Assembly (NCBI GenBank): GCA_051453625.1
Contig: JBOZIK010000001.1
Location: 58,472,007 to 58,521,834 of the forward strand
Source: Welwitschia mirabilis
Lineage: Eukaryota > Gnetophyta > Gnetopsida > Welwitschiales
Reading direction: 5' to 3'
Length of the DNA: 49,828 bases
The position numbers and the translations under genes were made by a program. Positions 23,366-35,300 of this stretch are shown one piece after another. The notes under the pieces were generated by a model. That model did no database searches, was not told the origin of the DNA, and saw only the letters and a list, made by a program, of their open reading frames with translations. Each line of letters begins with the position of its first letter. The first letter of the stretch is position 1.

Positions 23366-26300
23366 GTAAGTGGCCCATTTCGTTTTTTGCCAGATTTGGC
23401 CCCGTGATTGTGCCAAGTCTTGACATCCATTCTTTCTCTGTTATTGTGTAGTTGAAACTTGAAGTGGGCAATTTGCTGTTTTTTCAAAGAAGTTTTGGTT
23501 GTCAACAGTTGTCTGTTTCTCATGAAATGGAGATCTGAAAGGATGTTGTCTGAATTTATGACTGTTTAGGAAATCTAGCATAATTTGAAGGTTCACACAC
23601 CTAGAAATGTGTCGATATTATTTATTTATTTACAGTGCTTGATTCTTTGAAAACACTTGCTCAATAAAGATCAAAAGGCCATGAATTGTTTGAACTAAAT
23701 TTTAAAATCAATGAATTGTGCTGCTCGTTTAAGAGTGTAGTTTCATATTCATCGATCCAACGAGGGATTTTATAAAAGGAGTGAATTCTCGGGCTCAGTG
23801 ATTTGTTTGTTGTTTCAGATGACGCTATGGCGATCCTGATGGCATTTCAGATACCCGGGATTGAAGTGCTTGGCCTTACTACCATTTTTGGGAATGTCAG
23901 TACCAAGGATGCCACCAGAAATGCTTTGCATTTGGTAATAAATTTTGATGGAACTATTTCATACTGATTGAGAATTTGACCTCTTAAGGAAAAAGCCCAT
24001 TTTCACAGAATTGCAAACAGTGTGAAATTGCAGGGCGTTTCGATGTCCCAGTAGCTGAGGGAAGCCCAGAACCCTTAAAGGTATTTTTCCATTAATATGC
24101 AGTTAATAGATGCAATACGACAGTGCTTTTGTGTTTTTATTATTTCCAAAATTAATTAGCTTTAATTAGTTTCATAAGTTCTTTTTTATCAAGTGTCTTT
24201 GATGTGTGGCAGAAATATGGTCAACTTTCCTATCAAAATTCTTAAAGTAAGCTGCTAAGTAGATAGTTTAATTTAGGTCTGTGGCTTATGTTGTTTTCAA
24301 ATTCCTTGCCATCGAGGATCTTATGCTGGAAAAGCAAACGGACTGGATACCAGTCTGGATACATAAATAATAAGCTAAAGGATACGAGATGCAAAACACA
24401 GAAGAAACAAACAACAGTCAAGAGGATTTTATCAAAAGGTCATTATTGTGTGCAAGTTTAAAAACTACACCATCTTTTGGTTTAGGACCTAAATGTGTAA
24501 GTTTAAAAACTGCCTCATGTTTTGGTTTAGGTCCTAAACAAAGGGTTCTTTAAAATGAACACTAGAAATCAGAGAAATGGACCTACCTTTCTGGATTAAA
24601 TTCATTACAAAATCTGACACTTCAAACTAATTTTTAGTTGTTATAATGCAAGATAAGAAATTTATATGTTATTTTCTGCTTTGATATACATATGATATCA
24701 GACACAGAATTCAAGACGAACATTGAACAAAAAAAAGAGGGGTAGAGAGTGTTTCTCTAGTATAAAAACTAGGAATGGAACAAGCCAGGAAAGTAAGCAC
24801 TGAAGGGAAGAAAGGAAGGAAAGAGTATAGCAAATCAAAGGCAGTGGTTTTGCTTAGAAAGGCCGGATCCACAAGGTACAACTCCAATATATGTGGCAAG
24901 ACAAATGCTAAGGCACATAGCCAAGAAGAAGAATAGCAATGAAATAAGGAAGCAAGACAAACAAAGTTAACAGGGTGCTACCCTTTTGGTGAGATGTTAA
25001 TCATTAACCTGTTTGTAACCCGGATTGTATTACACTTTGAAATAATTGGTGTCCCTATGTTTTTATGCACATTTGGTGTAGCCTTAGCTGTTCCTTTTTG
25101 GTTATTATTGTTTATTTACTGTGATTATGATGTCATGAATGCAAAGAGAAGATAATTAACTTTATTAATAGAGAATCATCAGGATAGGTAGGTATTTTGA
25201 AGCAATTTAATGTTAAATAGTAGAAGAAAAGGTTAATATTACAATAGAGAGGACTCTATGTAAACTGGTACCAAAGTTTGAGGTTACAAACACATCTCAT
25301 ATCAATAATATAAACATGAATTTGCAAGGGCTTATTGCCTCAATGGAGTAAATGATTTCATGTATGTAATGGTGTTAAAGCAGCATACAGTGGCAACGAA
25401 GAAAAGAGTTACAGGATTCAAGGTGGTTTCACAACATACACAAGAAAAGATGACCAGAAACTCTATTCAAGCACTTAAGTACCGAACTGCACTAGGGCAA
25501 ATACAAATAACTTCCTCTACTTCTTCTTGTCAAACATTGTACGTAAGGGATGTTAATAGAGGAAATAGGAAAACCCTAAAAGTGACTTTTACATGCATCC
25601 CCCTTGATATTTATTATTTTATTTAATTCAACATGCACCTGGAAAAAACTTTTACTATTGTTGAAGTTTACAATAAAGACAATAGACAACAAAGGACTTA
25701 ATATTTATTTCTGATGCAGTGGATTAGACCAAGTGGAGCGGTAAAGGTGAAGTCTTATAGAAGGGAGAAAGCAAAACAAGAGAGAAAATTACAACCGGAA
25801 AAAGAAACCATACAAATTGACTCAACGAGGTTCCCTACAGAGTAGATTTATTTGATGGTACAACCTATTTATAGACCTGATAGGGCAGACCACCCAATCA
25901 AAGAGGCTCCATAAACAAGGTGTTGTTGATAGTCCCCTTTTGTTGGCTCTTTTACTTGTCAAGAATAGGTGGAAAAACAAAAGCACTTAGGAAAACAAAA
26001 ACAAAAAACCAAACATGACCTGTCACTGCAATGCAAAAAAAGGAAAAAAAGAAGAAAAAAAAGGGAAAAAAAAAAGAAATATGCAAAGTGATCCTCATCC
26101 CTTGCCAAGCTAGGGCAAACGATTAGGTAAATGCCCTTCCATTACCTTCAATCACAATTTCTCTATGACATTGTTTGAGCAACAAGTAATCCATCCCCTA
26201 ATAAAACCCTAGATTCATTGAATCTATGCATGAGTTTGATCTTCCTGGATTCTTCTAGATTTAAGTACAAGCTTCTTCCTCAAAAATCTTCTAGAATGCC

Positions 26301-29300
26301 AACTTACATCCTAACAATCACCCCCTCAATGATAACATCACATTGCACCTCCTTAAACCATCAACTTTTTAATGCATGCACTAGTCCATTTCATCCCACT
26401 TGCAATGTAACATTTTGAATTAACTTAAACGAGTTTTCATTAGTAAAAGTAGAATAAAGACTTTAACAACAAAGTGGGCATCAAAAAGAATTGAAAATGT
26501 ACAATAATTTATTTGCGAAGAAAACCATGCTTTATTCATCACTGATAAAACGAAACCTTCTCATGTAAACACAAGGCTTTGGAGAGTGGAACAACTAAGT
26601 CATACTACCTTCAAGGTCTTGTTTGTGGGACCACTAGGGTGCCAGGCAAGCTTGTCAAGGACATCAGTATACTTGTGCAAATCACTTGCATGCCTTTCAC
26701 TCCTTCCTTGCCTATGTTTTAATGAGGGTGAATGTTTATCGTGACATTTGATAACAATTGTGACTCTTCATGATTAGGTATACTCAAGGGTCATACCCCT
26801 TGAATGGTAAATTTACATTGTTAACAAACATAACAACTAATATTAACACCCTGAACATAGGGTGTTCTGTTATTCAAAGGAAAAAGGGATCATGACATAC
26901 TCCCCCCTTAAGATTGATTTTTGTCCTCAAACTGTTGTTTTTTAAGAGAATTTCTTGAATGCCTGCTTGTCCTTCTTCATGTTCTTCGTCCTTGCCTTGC
27001 TTTACTATACTATTTAACAATAAGTTAAGATTCATCTTCATTAGCAAACATGTTTTGGATAAGCTTACCATATAATTTCTTGATTTTCCCAACTATGTTG
27101 GTCACAATGAGATCATTCAATTAATGCTTCCCTGATAATTTTTCTTTACATTATTCTATGGTGCTAGTGATTTTGGGATTCAAGGAAAGTTAATGTTTTG
27201 CCTCCATATAATACTTAGTCTTTTGATATGCTTCCTATGGGGATTTTGGTTCTAATGGGCAAATAAGATTTTGCAACCTTGATGGAAGGGTTCCTATGAA
27301 ATAATTTGCGAGTTCCTCTGGATAGCAGTGTGTTTGATATTCTGCTAATCTCTGAAATTCATCCCAATGTTCATCAAGGCTCCTTCTTCCAAATCGTAAG
27401 CATTTGAATTGCATTCTCTTATCTTTACCAAAGTACTCTGGGACAAATGTTTTTCTAAACTCTTTTGTGAAGTCTAACCAGTGTACCCCATCATTCCTTG
27501 ATGTAGTAAAATGGCTCCACATTGTTGTTGCATCTCCAATTAAGAACATGGCTGCATATCTACTTCGTAGTTCGTTTGGTACATTTTTTAGTTTAAAATG
27601 GTTTTTGATATATTGCAGCCATTTTGAAGCTTCTTCATAAGATCTGGGGGCACTAACATACATTCGAATTTGTACCTTTTTGATATATTGGATTAAATCA
27701 TGATCTACCATTCTATGGGGAATGGTTCCTTGTGATGAGTGGGGAATTTGATCTTTGCACAGAGTGACCCCTTTGTGTACACTAGTTGGGGTTGTCTACT
27801 TTGGCGACTGTGAGGATTGCCTTGTTAGTTGATCTGTTTTCTCATTCTGAGCCTGAAAAGTAAGTTGGATCTGGGATTTTATGTTATGTTTGCTTTGCTC
27901 CCATAGTCATTCTCTTAAAACCTATAGAATCAAGTCCAATTTGTCATTAGTTTCTCTTTGCATGGTTTCTACATTGGCCTGGTTACTTTGGAATCGGATG
28001 TAAAGTTTGTCGAGTTTTTGCTCTAAAGCACTGAGGCAAGTGTTCGCACGATCTTCTATAACCTGCCAATGTATGCTTTGCCCCTATGCCATCTGCTCTT
28101 AGCCCCTTGCTTGATCTTTTTGTAACACAATTTTTGTTAGTTTTGAAAGTTATAATGATCATAGTAGTTGTTATCTTAGTTACTAAATAATGAGGAAATA
28201 ATTATCTAATTTTTAGTTTGTTACATAACAATTTCATTTTATAATTACAATTACTTATCCCTTTTACCACAATTTTGTTCTGTGGGTCCTACAATGGTTT
28301 ATAACTCATAAAATTTCCTACACAATCATCGAGGTGCCTTCTATGGGCCCTAGGGGTGACCCAGTTAGAACCCTGGTGCCCCCTTGTCTTGGGAACTAAC
28401 GAAATTGCTTGCACGATCAACGAGGTGTATTTTGTGGGTCCTAGGGGTGATCTAGCTGGAAATTTGACACCCCATTATGTCAGAAAGTGATGAAATTGTC
28501 TGCATGAACATCGAGGTGCCTTATGTGGGTCCTAGGGTGATCTAGTCAGAACCTTGGCACCCCCTTGTGTTGGAAACTGACTCTTTTACTTGCACAAATG
28601 TTGAGGTGCCTTCTGTGGGTCCTAAGGGTGATCCAGGCAGAACCCTAGCACCCTTTGTATCGCAAACTGACTCTTCTACCTGCACAAACACCGAGGTGCC
28701 TTCTATGGGTTTTAGGGGTGATCCACTCAGAACTCTGGCACTCCTTTGTGTTGGAGACTGACTCTTTCACTTGCACAAACGTCAAGGTACTTTCTATGGG
28801 GATGACCTAGTTAGAAGCTTGGTGCCCCCTTATGTTCAAAACTGACCCTTTTGCTTGCATAATCATCGAGGTTCCTTTTGTGGGTCCTAAGGGTGATCCA
28901 GTCAAAACCCTGGTGCCCCCTTATGTTGGAAACTAAAGAATATGCCTTCACAATCATCAAGGTGCTATGGGTCCTAGGGATGGTCTAGTCAGAACCCTGG
29001 CACCCCCTTACGTTGAAAACTAAGGAATATGCCTTCACAATTACCGAGGTGGCATTTGTGAGTCCTAAGGGTGGTCCAGTAAGAACCGTGGCACCCCTTT
29101 ATGTTGAAAACTAAAGAATATGCCTTCATAATCGCTGAGGTGGCATTTGTGAATCCTAGGGATGGTCCAGTCAGAACCTTGGTGCCCCCTTATGTTGAGA
29201 ACTGAGGAATATGCGTTTACGATCACTGAGGTGACATCTGTGGCATCCTAGGGGTTGTCCAATCAGAACCCTGCTACCCCCTTATGTTGAAAACTAAAGT

Positions 29301-32300
29301 ATTTACCTACACGATCGTTGCGGTGGCATCCGTGGGCCTAGGGGTGGTCTAGTCAGAACCCCGGTGATTCCTTATGTTGAAAACTGAGGAATATGCCTTC
29401 ATGATCACTGACATGGCATTTGTGGGTCCTACGGGTGGTCCGGTCAAAACCCTGGTGCCCCCTTATATTTAAAACTGAAGTATTTACCTACATAATTGTT
29501 GAGGTGGCATCTATGTACTAGGGGTGGTCCAGTCAGAACCTTAATGTCCCCTTATGTTCTAGGCTGATGCCTTTGGTCTTTCAACTGATGAGGTGGCTTC
29601 CGTGGGCCATGGGGCTTGTCCAGTTAGAACCCTAGAGCCCCATTATAATCTAGACTGAACTATTTGCTCTCTCAATCACCGAGGTGGCTGCTGTGGGCCA
29701 TAGGGGCTGTTTAGTCAGAACCCTGACGCCCCCTTATGTTCTAGACTAATGCATCAGGTCTCTTGACTGATGAGGTGGCTTTCGTGGACCATAGGGGCTA
29801 TCCAGTCAGAACCCTAACAGCCCCTTATGTTCTAGGCTAATGCATCAGGTCTCTTAACTGATGAGGTGGCTTCTGTGAGCCATAGGGGCTGTCTAGTCAA
29901 AACTCTGATTCCTTGTTATGTTCCATACTGATGCATCAGGTCTTTTAACTGATGAGGTAACTTCCATCGGCCATAGCAGCTATCCAATTAGAACCCTAAT
30001 GCCTCCTTATGATCCAGACTGAGTTGATAAAGATATGTTGGCCATCACTTTCACATACGGAATTGAAATGCTTATTCTAACCCCATTCTGGAAAGCTTAC
30101 AAAGAGCCTGACAATGGTCAGATTTTTCTTCAAATTCCATCCAAAAATTGCTCAAATTTGGCCATCTTTGTTGGCATACCCAATATTTTTAGTAGTTTTT
30201 ACCATTGTTTTGGTCATAACTTCCTCATAGTAACTCCATTTTCAATTCTGTTTGATTTTGTACCTTTCTATTTTGATTTCTATTTGGTTCAAGGGGAACG
30301 ATTGGAGGAAAAAAATTACATTTCTTGCAATAAGTTTGGAATGAACAGGGATCGTCTTGCTTCCTTGGAGTTAAGCAATGCATTTTACGGTAGAGCATCT
30401 CTTCTTTGTAGGAGACTTAAGTAGTTGCCTCTGCTCTTTAATGAAATCGAATGTTTTATTTGTGAAATTGGTCTTTCATATTTTCTACTATTTGGGATCT
30501 TTGAAGGATAGCAGTTTACTATCTTTATGACTCTTAATTGAATTGTAACATTTCGAATTCATTTAAATGAATTTCATTAGTGAAATTAGAATAAAGACTT
30601 TGATAGCAAAGTGGGCATCAAAAAGAATTGGAAATGTACAATAATTTATCTACAAAGAAAACCATGCTTTATTCATCATTAATAAAACAAAACCTTCTCA
30701 TGTAAACACAAGGCTTTGGAGAGTGGACCAACCAAGTTATACTGCCTTTAAGGTCCAGTTTGTGCGACCACTGGGGGGCTAGGCCAGCTTGTCAAGGACA
30801 CCAGTATACTTGTGCAAATCACATGCATGCCCTTCACTCCTCTTTTACCTGTGTTTTAACAAGGATCAATGGTCATCGTGACGTTTCATAACAATTGTGA
30901 CTCTTCATGATTAGGTATACTTAGTTCCGCAAGGGTCATTACTGACCCTTGAATGGTAAATTTACATCATTAACAAACATAACAACTAACATTAACAACA
31001 TGAACATAGGGTGTTATGTTGTTCAAAGGAAAAAGGGATCGTGACATGTAAAGCGAAATACAATAATAGAATAATGAGTTCAAAAACAACATAGGCATCT
31101 ATGGCTACATAACACAAGACACAAGGCTTTGCCAAACCCCAACTTATTAAACTTGTAACTAACATGCACCGTAGTCACCGAGGTTGTCACGCTAAAACTA
31201 AGCATACCCCTTCAATTCAATGTACTAACAAAACAAGGAGTTTTACATATACTTATAATCAAAGCACGTCATACTTCCTTTTTTAGTGCCTCCCGTGCAC
31301 TCATGCCATTCTTCATATGATTTTCCATATATATCATCTTCAAAATCTTCATAATTTTCTCCACACATTATTTGCTCGTCATGGTCTCCATTAGCGGCTT
31401 TCTTGCTCTGCAATCCATCTCCATTGTGCAAAACAACAAATGACCAACAACCATGAAAGCACTTTCCAAAAACATAATCATGGGAATAAAACACTAGCTT
31501 TGATATCAGCAGTTGAGAAATGAGAAAAGAGAAATAAAGGGTAAGGAAAACCGTAGATGTGAAATGCAGATTGTAACTACAATCTAGGGCGATCAAGATC
31601 TCAATCTTAAAGAAGCACTGTGGGTCGGTTCTGGATTGCAATTCCCCTCTAGATTGCAATCTGAGGCGATCCACTTTACAATGATTTAGAGCAATATGCA
31701 ACAATCTGAAGAGATCTATAGGGATAGGCAAGAAAAAAAGATTCACTAAGAAACCACATGCAGTTGTAGGAGATAGAGTAAAAAATGCTATACATGCATT
31801 TGTCATCAATCATTCTTTTGCACTTCTTCTATTGCATTTTACTTATCCATAGCAATTGGATCGAATAAAAAGTTAGTGAAAAAATTTCTATTTACAAAAA
31901 CAATTATTCAAGTACCAGACATAGGAGGTTTTTGTGAGGGATCAAAATTGTTTTGTATCAAGCTTTACAAAAGCTTAGTTGATTTTAAATGGTACAAGAC
32001 TATGATACCATTTGGTAGTCATAGATGCTCACTAAAATTTCCTGTAGAAAAGTTTTTTCTTGTCTTGAACACTGTGATTCAAAATCAAATAAGTTAATAA
32101 AAATTTACTGCAAAAGATCTCTAATTAAAAGAAAAAGTTTATACAAATTGGAGGTTTTTGTGAGGGATCTCTAAGAAGCAAAGAAGTGGATAAACTTACA
32201 CCAATAATGTCAACTTCTCATCCCATTTATCCGTCAGTATCCTTGTTTTGTTATTCTCCCTTTTCAAATTGTTTCTCATTCTCTTGACCTCCATACTTAT

Positions 32301-35300
32301 CCATGGTACAAGATGGTTTCCATCTAATATAGTTCTCTCATTTAGTCTCTGAGTTTTTGTAGGCAACAATCATTTAACTAAAAAAAAGGAAAGAAAACAA
32401 AAGAAAGAAGAAGAAGAAGAAGAAGAAAGGGGGAAAAAATCTCTTATGAGGTAGAAAGTAACAAACTCCTTCAATCATTTGATTTCAAAGCTACACTGCC
32501 AAATTAGAGGTGAGTCGATGATGATGCAGGGCTTGCAGTCTTTGTAATCACTCATTGAAAACAAACGTTACAATGTCCTGTTAAAATTTCTGTATCATCT
32601 CTTGCAGTTTCTCCCCTTTGGCTATGATCTATGTTGCTCAACTCCCAGCTTGGCACCACATGTTTCTTAAAATTTGACTTGAAAATCCACCTGCTTTGAG
32701 TTTGTTTCCATGTCTCTAATTCCAACATTAGTTGTTATTGTTTCTTTATTTCTTTTGGGAAGAAGTTAATTCATGGAGAACCGTACTGCATTCACTAGGG
32801 TCATTGGTTTGCTTCGTCGAACATTAGTTATTTGACCTTAAAAATTTCATTTCTTCATATTTTAAATATGTTAATTCATGGGAAACTGTACCACCCTCAC
32901 AGGTCACTGATTTGCTTACTCTAATATCAGTTATTTGACCTTACGAGTTTCAGCTTCTTCATAAAGTCAGCTTTATTTGCTGAAAAATGTTGCTCCTTTT
33001 TTTTCTTTCAAAAGCAATTGAATATTATCAACTAAATTTTTCAGATACAAATAAAAATTCTGCTGGAATGATGGCTGCAGCAATCCCTAAACAGTTTTGC
33101 ACTGGACCAGATAGGGATCCAATGGTGTCTTGAGCTCCTTAATTCTATAAAAGTAATGTTGACATTTGTCATACCAAACGACATAGCTCCTTACATCATT
33201 TGCCTAGTGATCATCTGATTGACTTTTTTTCCCACAATATTTTATAGCATGATGGGCACAGCATGCTCCTTTAAGAACATCCTTTATAGTTATCCGAGCT
33301 TAGCACTCTATTATACACCACACAAGCCTTTCGTTTCTTAAGCAAGATATAGGTGTTCATTGGAAGGCTGTAATTTTTTAGGGTTCCTATTTATCAAGAA
33401 AATAGTTTTCTTTGCAGAGTTAACCTTTCTTGATGGGTTTTCNNNNNNNNNNNNNNNNNNNNNNNNNNNNNNNNNNNNNNNNNNNNNNNNNNNNNNNNNN
33501 NNNNNNNNNNNNNNNNNNNNNNNNNNNNNNNNNNNNNNNNNNNNNNNNNNNNNNNNNNNNNNNNNNNNNNNNNNNNNNNNNNNNNNNNNNNNNNNNNNNN
33601 NNNNNNNNNNNNNNNNNNNNNNNNNNNNNNNNNNNNNNNNNNNNNNNNNNNNNNNNNNNNNNNNNNNNNNNNNNNNNNNNNNNNNNNNNNNNNNNNNNNN
33701 NNNNNNNNNNNNNNNNNNNNNNNNNNNNNNNNNNNNNNNNNNNNNNNNNNNNNNNNNNNNNNNNNNNNNNNNNNNNNNNNNNNNNNNNNNNNNNNNNNNN
33801 NNNNNNNNNNNNNNNNNNNNNNNNNNNNNNNNNNNNNNNNNNNNNNNNNNNNNNNNNNNNNNNNNNNNNNNNNNNNGTTGGTCTAATCAGGGGGGCTCAT
33901 TTGATAAGCCCTGGATCTGACGGTGATGTGGAGTCCTATGAGTCTTGATCTTATTGAAGCCCTATTTAAGTTAATTTCTACAAAATGTCTGTTGAATTTT
34001 CTACCATTCATGTGACCAATTTTTACTTTGTTAAGTGTTTACCAAACCTGCCGATGGAAGTGGTCCTAGTATTAGTGTTTTGCCATGCAAATATCTGTAT
34101 CTCTTTTATGTTCCTACTGCTTGAGGTATTCTGAAGATAATGTAGAGTAACATTTGTTCTCTAATAAGACTGTTATCCAAACACTTGATATTCTATGCTT
34201 TCACATCTGTGATAAGTCTTGTTGGAAACACATTCTCTCAGGTATCTGTTGTCCCCCACAATCAACACTAAAACATTGCTTTTGGGTTTCTTTCAATGGC
34301 GAAACTGTCTTCTTGTAATTGGTACGGAATGTATTGATTGATGTGTGGTGTTTCCTAACACAAAAAATGAGGATCATTTGAAGCCAATATTATATGCACG
34401 TCTTTGTTAAGAAAGAACAAAGTTTCACATTAAGTGCAAGATTATGTTTTGTACAGCATGGCAAAGACAGTTTGTGCATAAGCCTTTAAGCATGTTCATG
34501 GTGATGCAGTTTCCTAGGCGATCTTTTGCAGATGCTAGGTAATCCATTCCTTCCCTGTTTCTCTGCATGTCCCACATATAGCAGTTAGCGAAGCTTCCTG
34601 CTTATCCTTAACTCCTTATAATAAGGATTCTATTTATTTTTGTATTGAATATTATATTAAATTTACTCATAGTTTATTTCGATGGAATAGCTATTCCAAA
34701 ATTAAAATAATTTGTATGCTGCCATGCAAGGTTAGAAATGCAGGAAGCTTTGTATTCTAACATGTAAACAGATGAGAACTTAATGCAAGTGAATCCTATT
34801 TTTGAAGTCTAAAAACACAAGAAATAATCATATAGAAATAGGAGCATTCATTATGCCTCATGGCTTCAATTCATTACAAGACGCTGCATGTTTTGTCTCT
34901 TAAAGTTTAATGATATATTTGAATATCTTCCTACTGCTCTTGCTTTTCATATTATGATTGCTTGTTTTCTCCAATAAGATATTTTCCCATTTGCTTTGGC
35001 AGAGAGGTCCACCTCTCATAGCAGATTACGTTCATGGGTCAGATGGACTAGGAAATACCTTCCCCCCTCCTCCAAAAGCTAAGAAAATAGCAAAAAATGC
35101 TTGCGAGTTTCTGGTGGACAAGACATCCAAATACCCAGGGGAGGTGATTATTCTAGCACTGGGGCCTCTGACAAATATTGCCTTGGTAAGCATAACAACG
35201 TTCTATTTTCAAACATTCTTATGCATAGTGTTATGCTATTTAATCATACTTTTGGTTGTTAATCTAGGCAATCAGGAAGGACAAATCTTTCACAAGCAAA

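Larger units (their letters stand above)
26406..31046 (-). mobile_element. Non-autonomous LTR retrotransposon with gag only (TR-GAG-like)
   Basis: This is a complete 4.64-kb element in antisense orientation within intron 3. On the minus strand the order is: 5' LTR (31046-30544), candidate primer site, leader of about 0.5 kb, 19 tandem copies of a 91-bp unit (about 30025-28331), gag with broken codons (28091 to about 27180), a short tail frame, polypurine tract, 3' LTR (26897-26406). LTRs begin TGTCA and end TTACA on the element strand, and a 5-bp target duplication flanks them. The internal part is about 3.65 kb and contains no reverse transcriptase, RNase H, integrase or protease motif, so it must have moved with enzymes supplied by another element. 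This matches the described plant class of terminal-repeat retrotransposons with a GAG domain. The LTRs are roughly 85-90% identical by eye, so it is old. Confidence 0.8.
26401..31051. repeat. Target-site duplication of the intronic LTR element
   Basis: The five bases before the left LTR are tgcaa (26401-26405) and the five after the right LTR are tgtaa (31047-31051). They differ by one C/T transition. A 5-bp duplication is normal for LTR retrotransposons and shows that the element ends were placed correctly. Confidence 0.7.
24081..35002 (+). other. URH intron 3, about 10.9 kb, carrying a retrotransposon
   Basis: The intron runs from gtattt to tttggcag in phase 0. It contains a 45-bp duplication (24449), a complete LTR element on the antisense strand (26406-31046), an AAG microsatellite (32398), a 105-bp duplication (32765) and a 434-N gap. 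Other introns of the gene whose lengths are known are 82-453 bp, so this one grew by insertion. The gene stays readable on both sides, so the intron is presumably spliced out. Confidence 0.9.
31047..35002. other. Distal part of intron 3
   Basis: No supported gene was found apart from the weak exon candidate at 31246-31408. It holds small duplications, a microsatellite and a 434-N gap. The 188-codon minus-strand frame over 31243-31809 is mostly low-complexity and hydrophobic and is not supported as a gene. Confidence 0.5.

Noticed and set aside
23010-23523. Several overlapping frames on both strands around the first nucleosidase exon
   Set aside because: They are shadows of the 5' leader, exon 1 and intron 1. 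Only the ATG at 23320 leads into the conserved domain.
28567-28761. Repeated peptide frame inside the 91-bp array
   Set aside because: The period is not a multiple of three, the frame breaks in other units, and it is antisense to the element.
28331-30025. Possible CRISPR-like array
   Set aside because: Units are contiguous 91-bp tandem repeats without unique spacers, in a eukaryotic retroelement leader.
30035-30424. 129-codon plus-strand frame
   Set aside because: It lies in the leader of a minus-strand retroelement, has no recognisable domain, and its composition is that of the surrounding DNA.
31243-31809. 188-codon minus-strand frame as a full gene
   Set aside because: The first two thirds look like translated AT-rich non-coding DNA. 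Only the last 50 or so codons look protein-like, and these were listed as a weak fragment.
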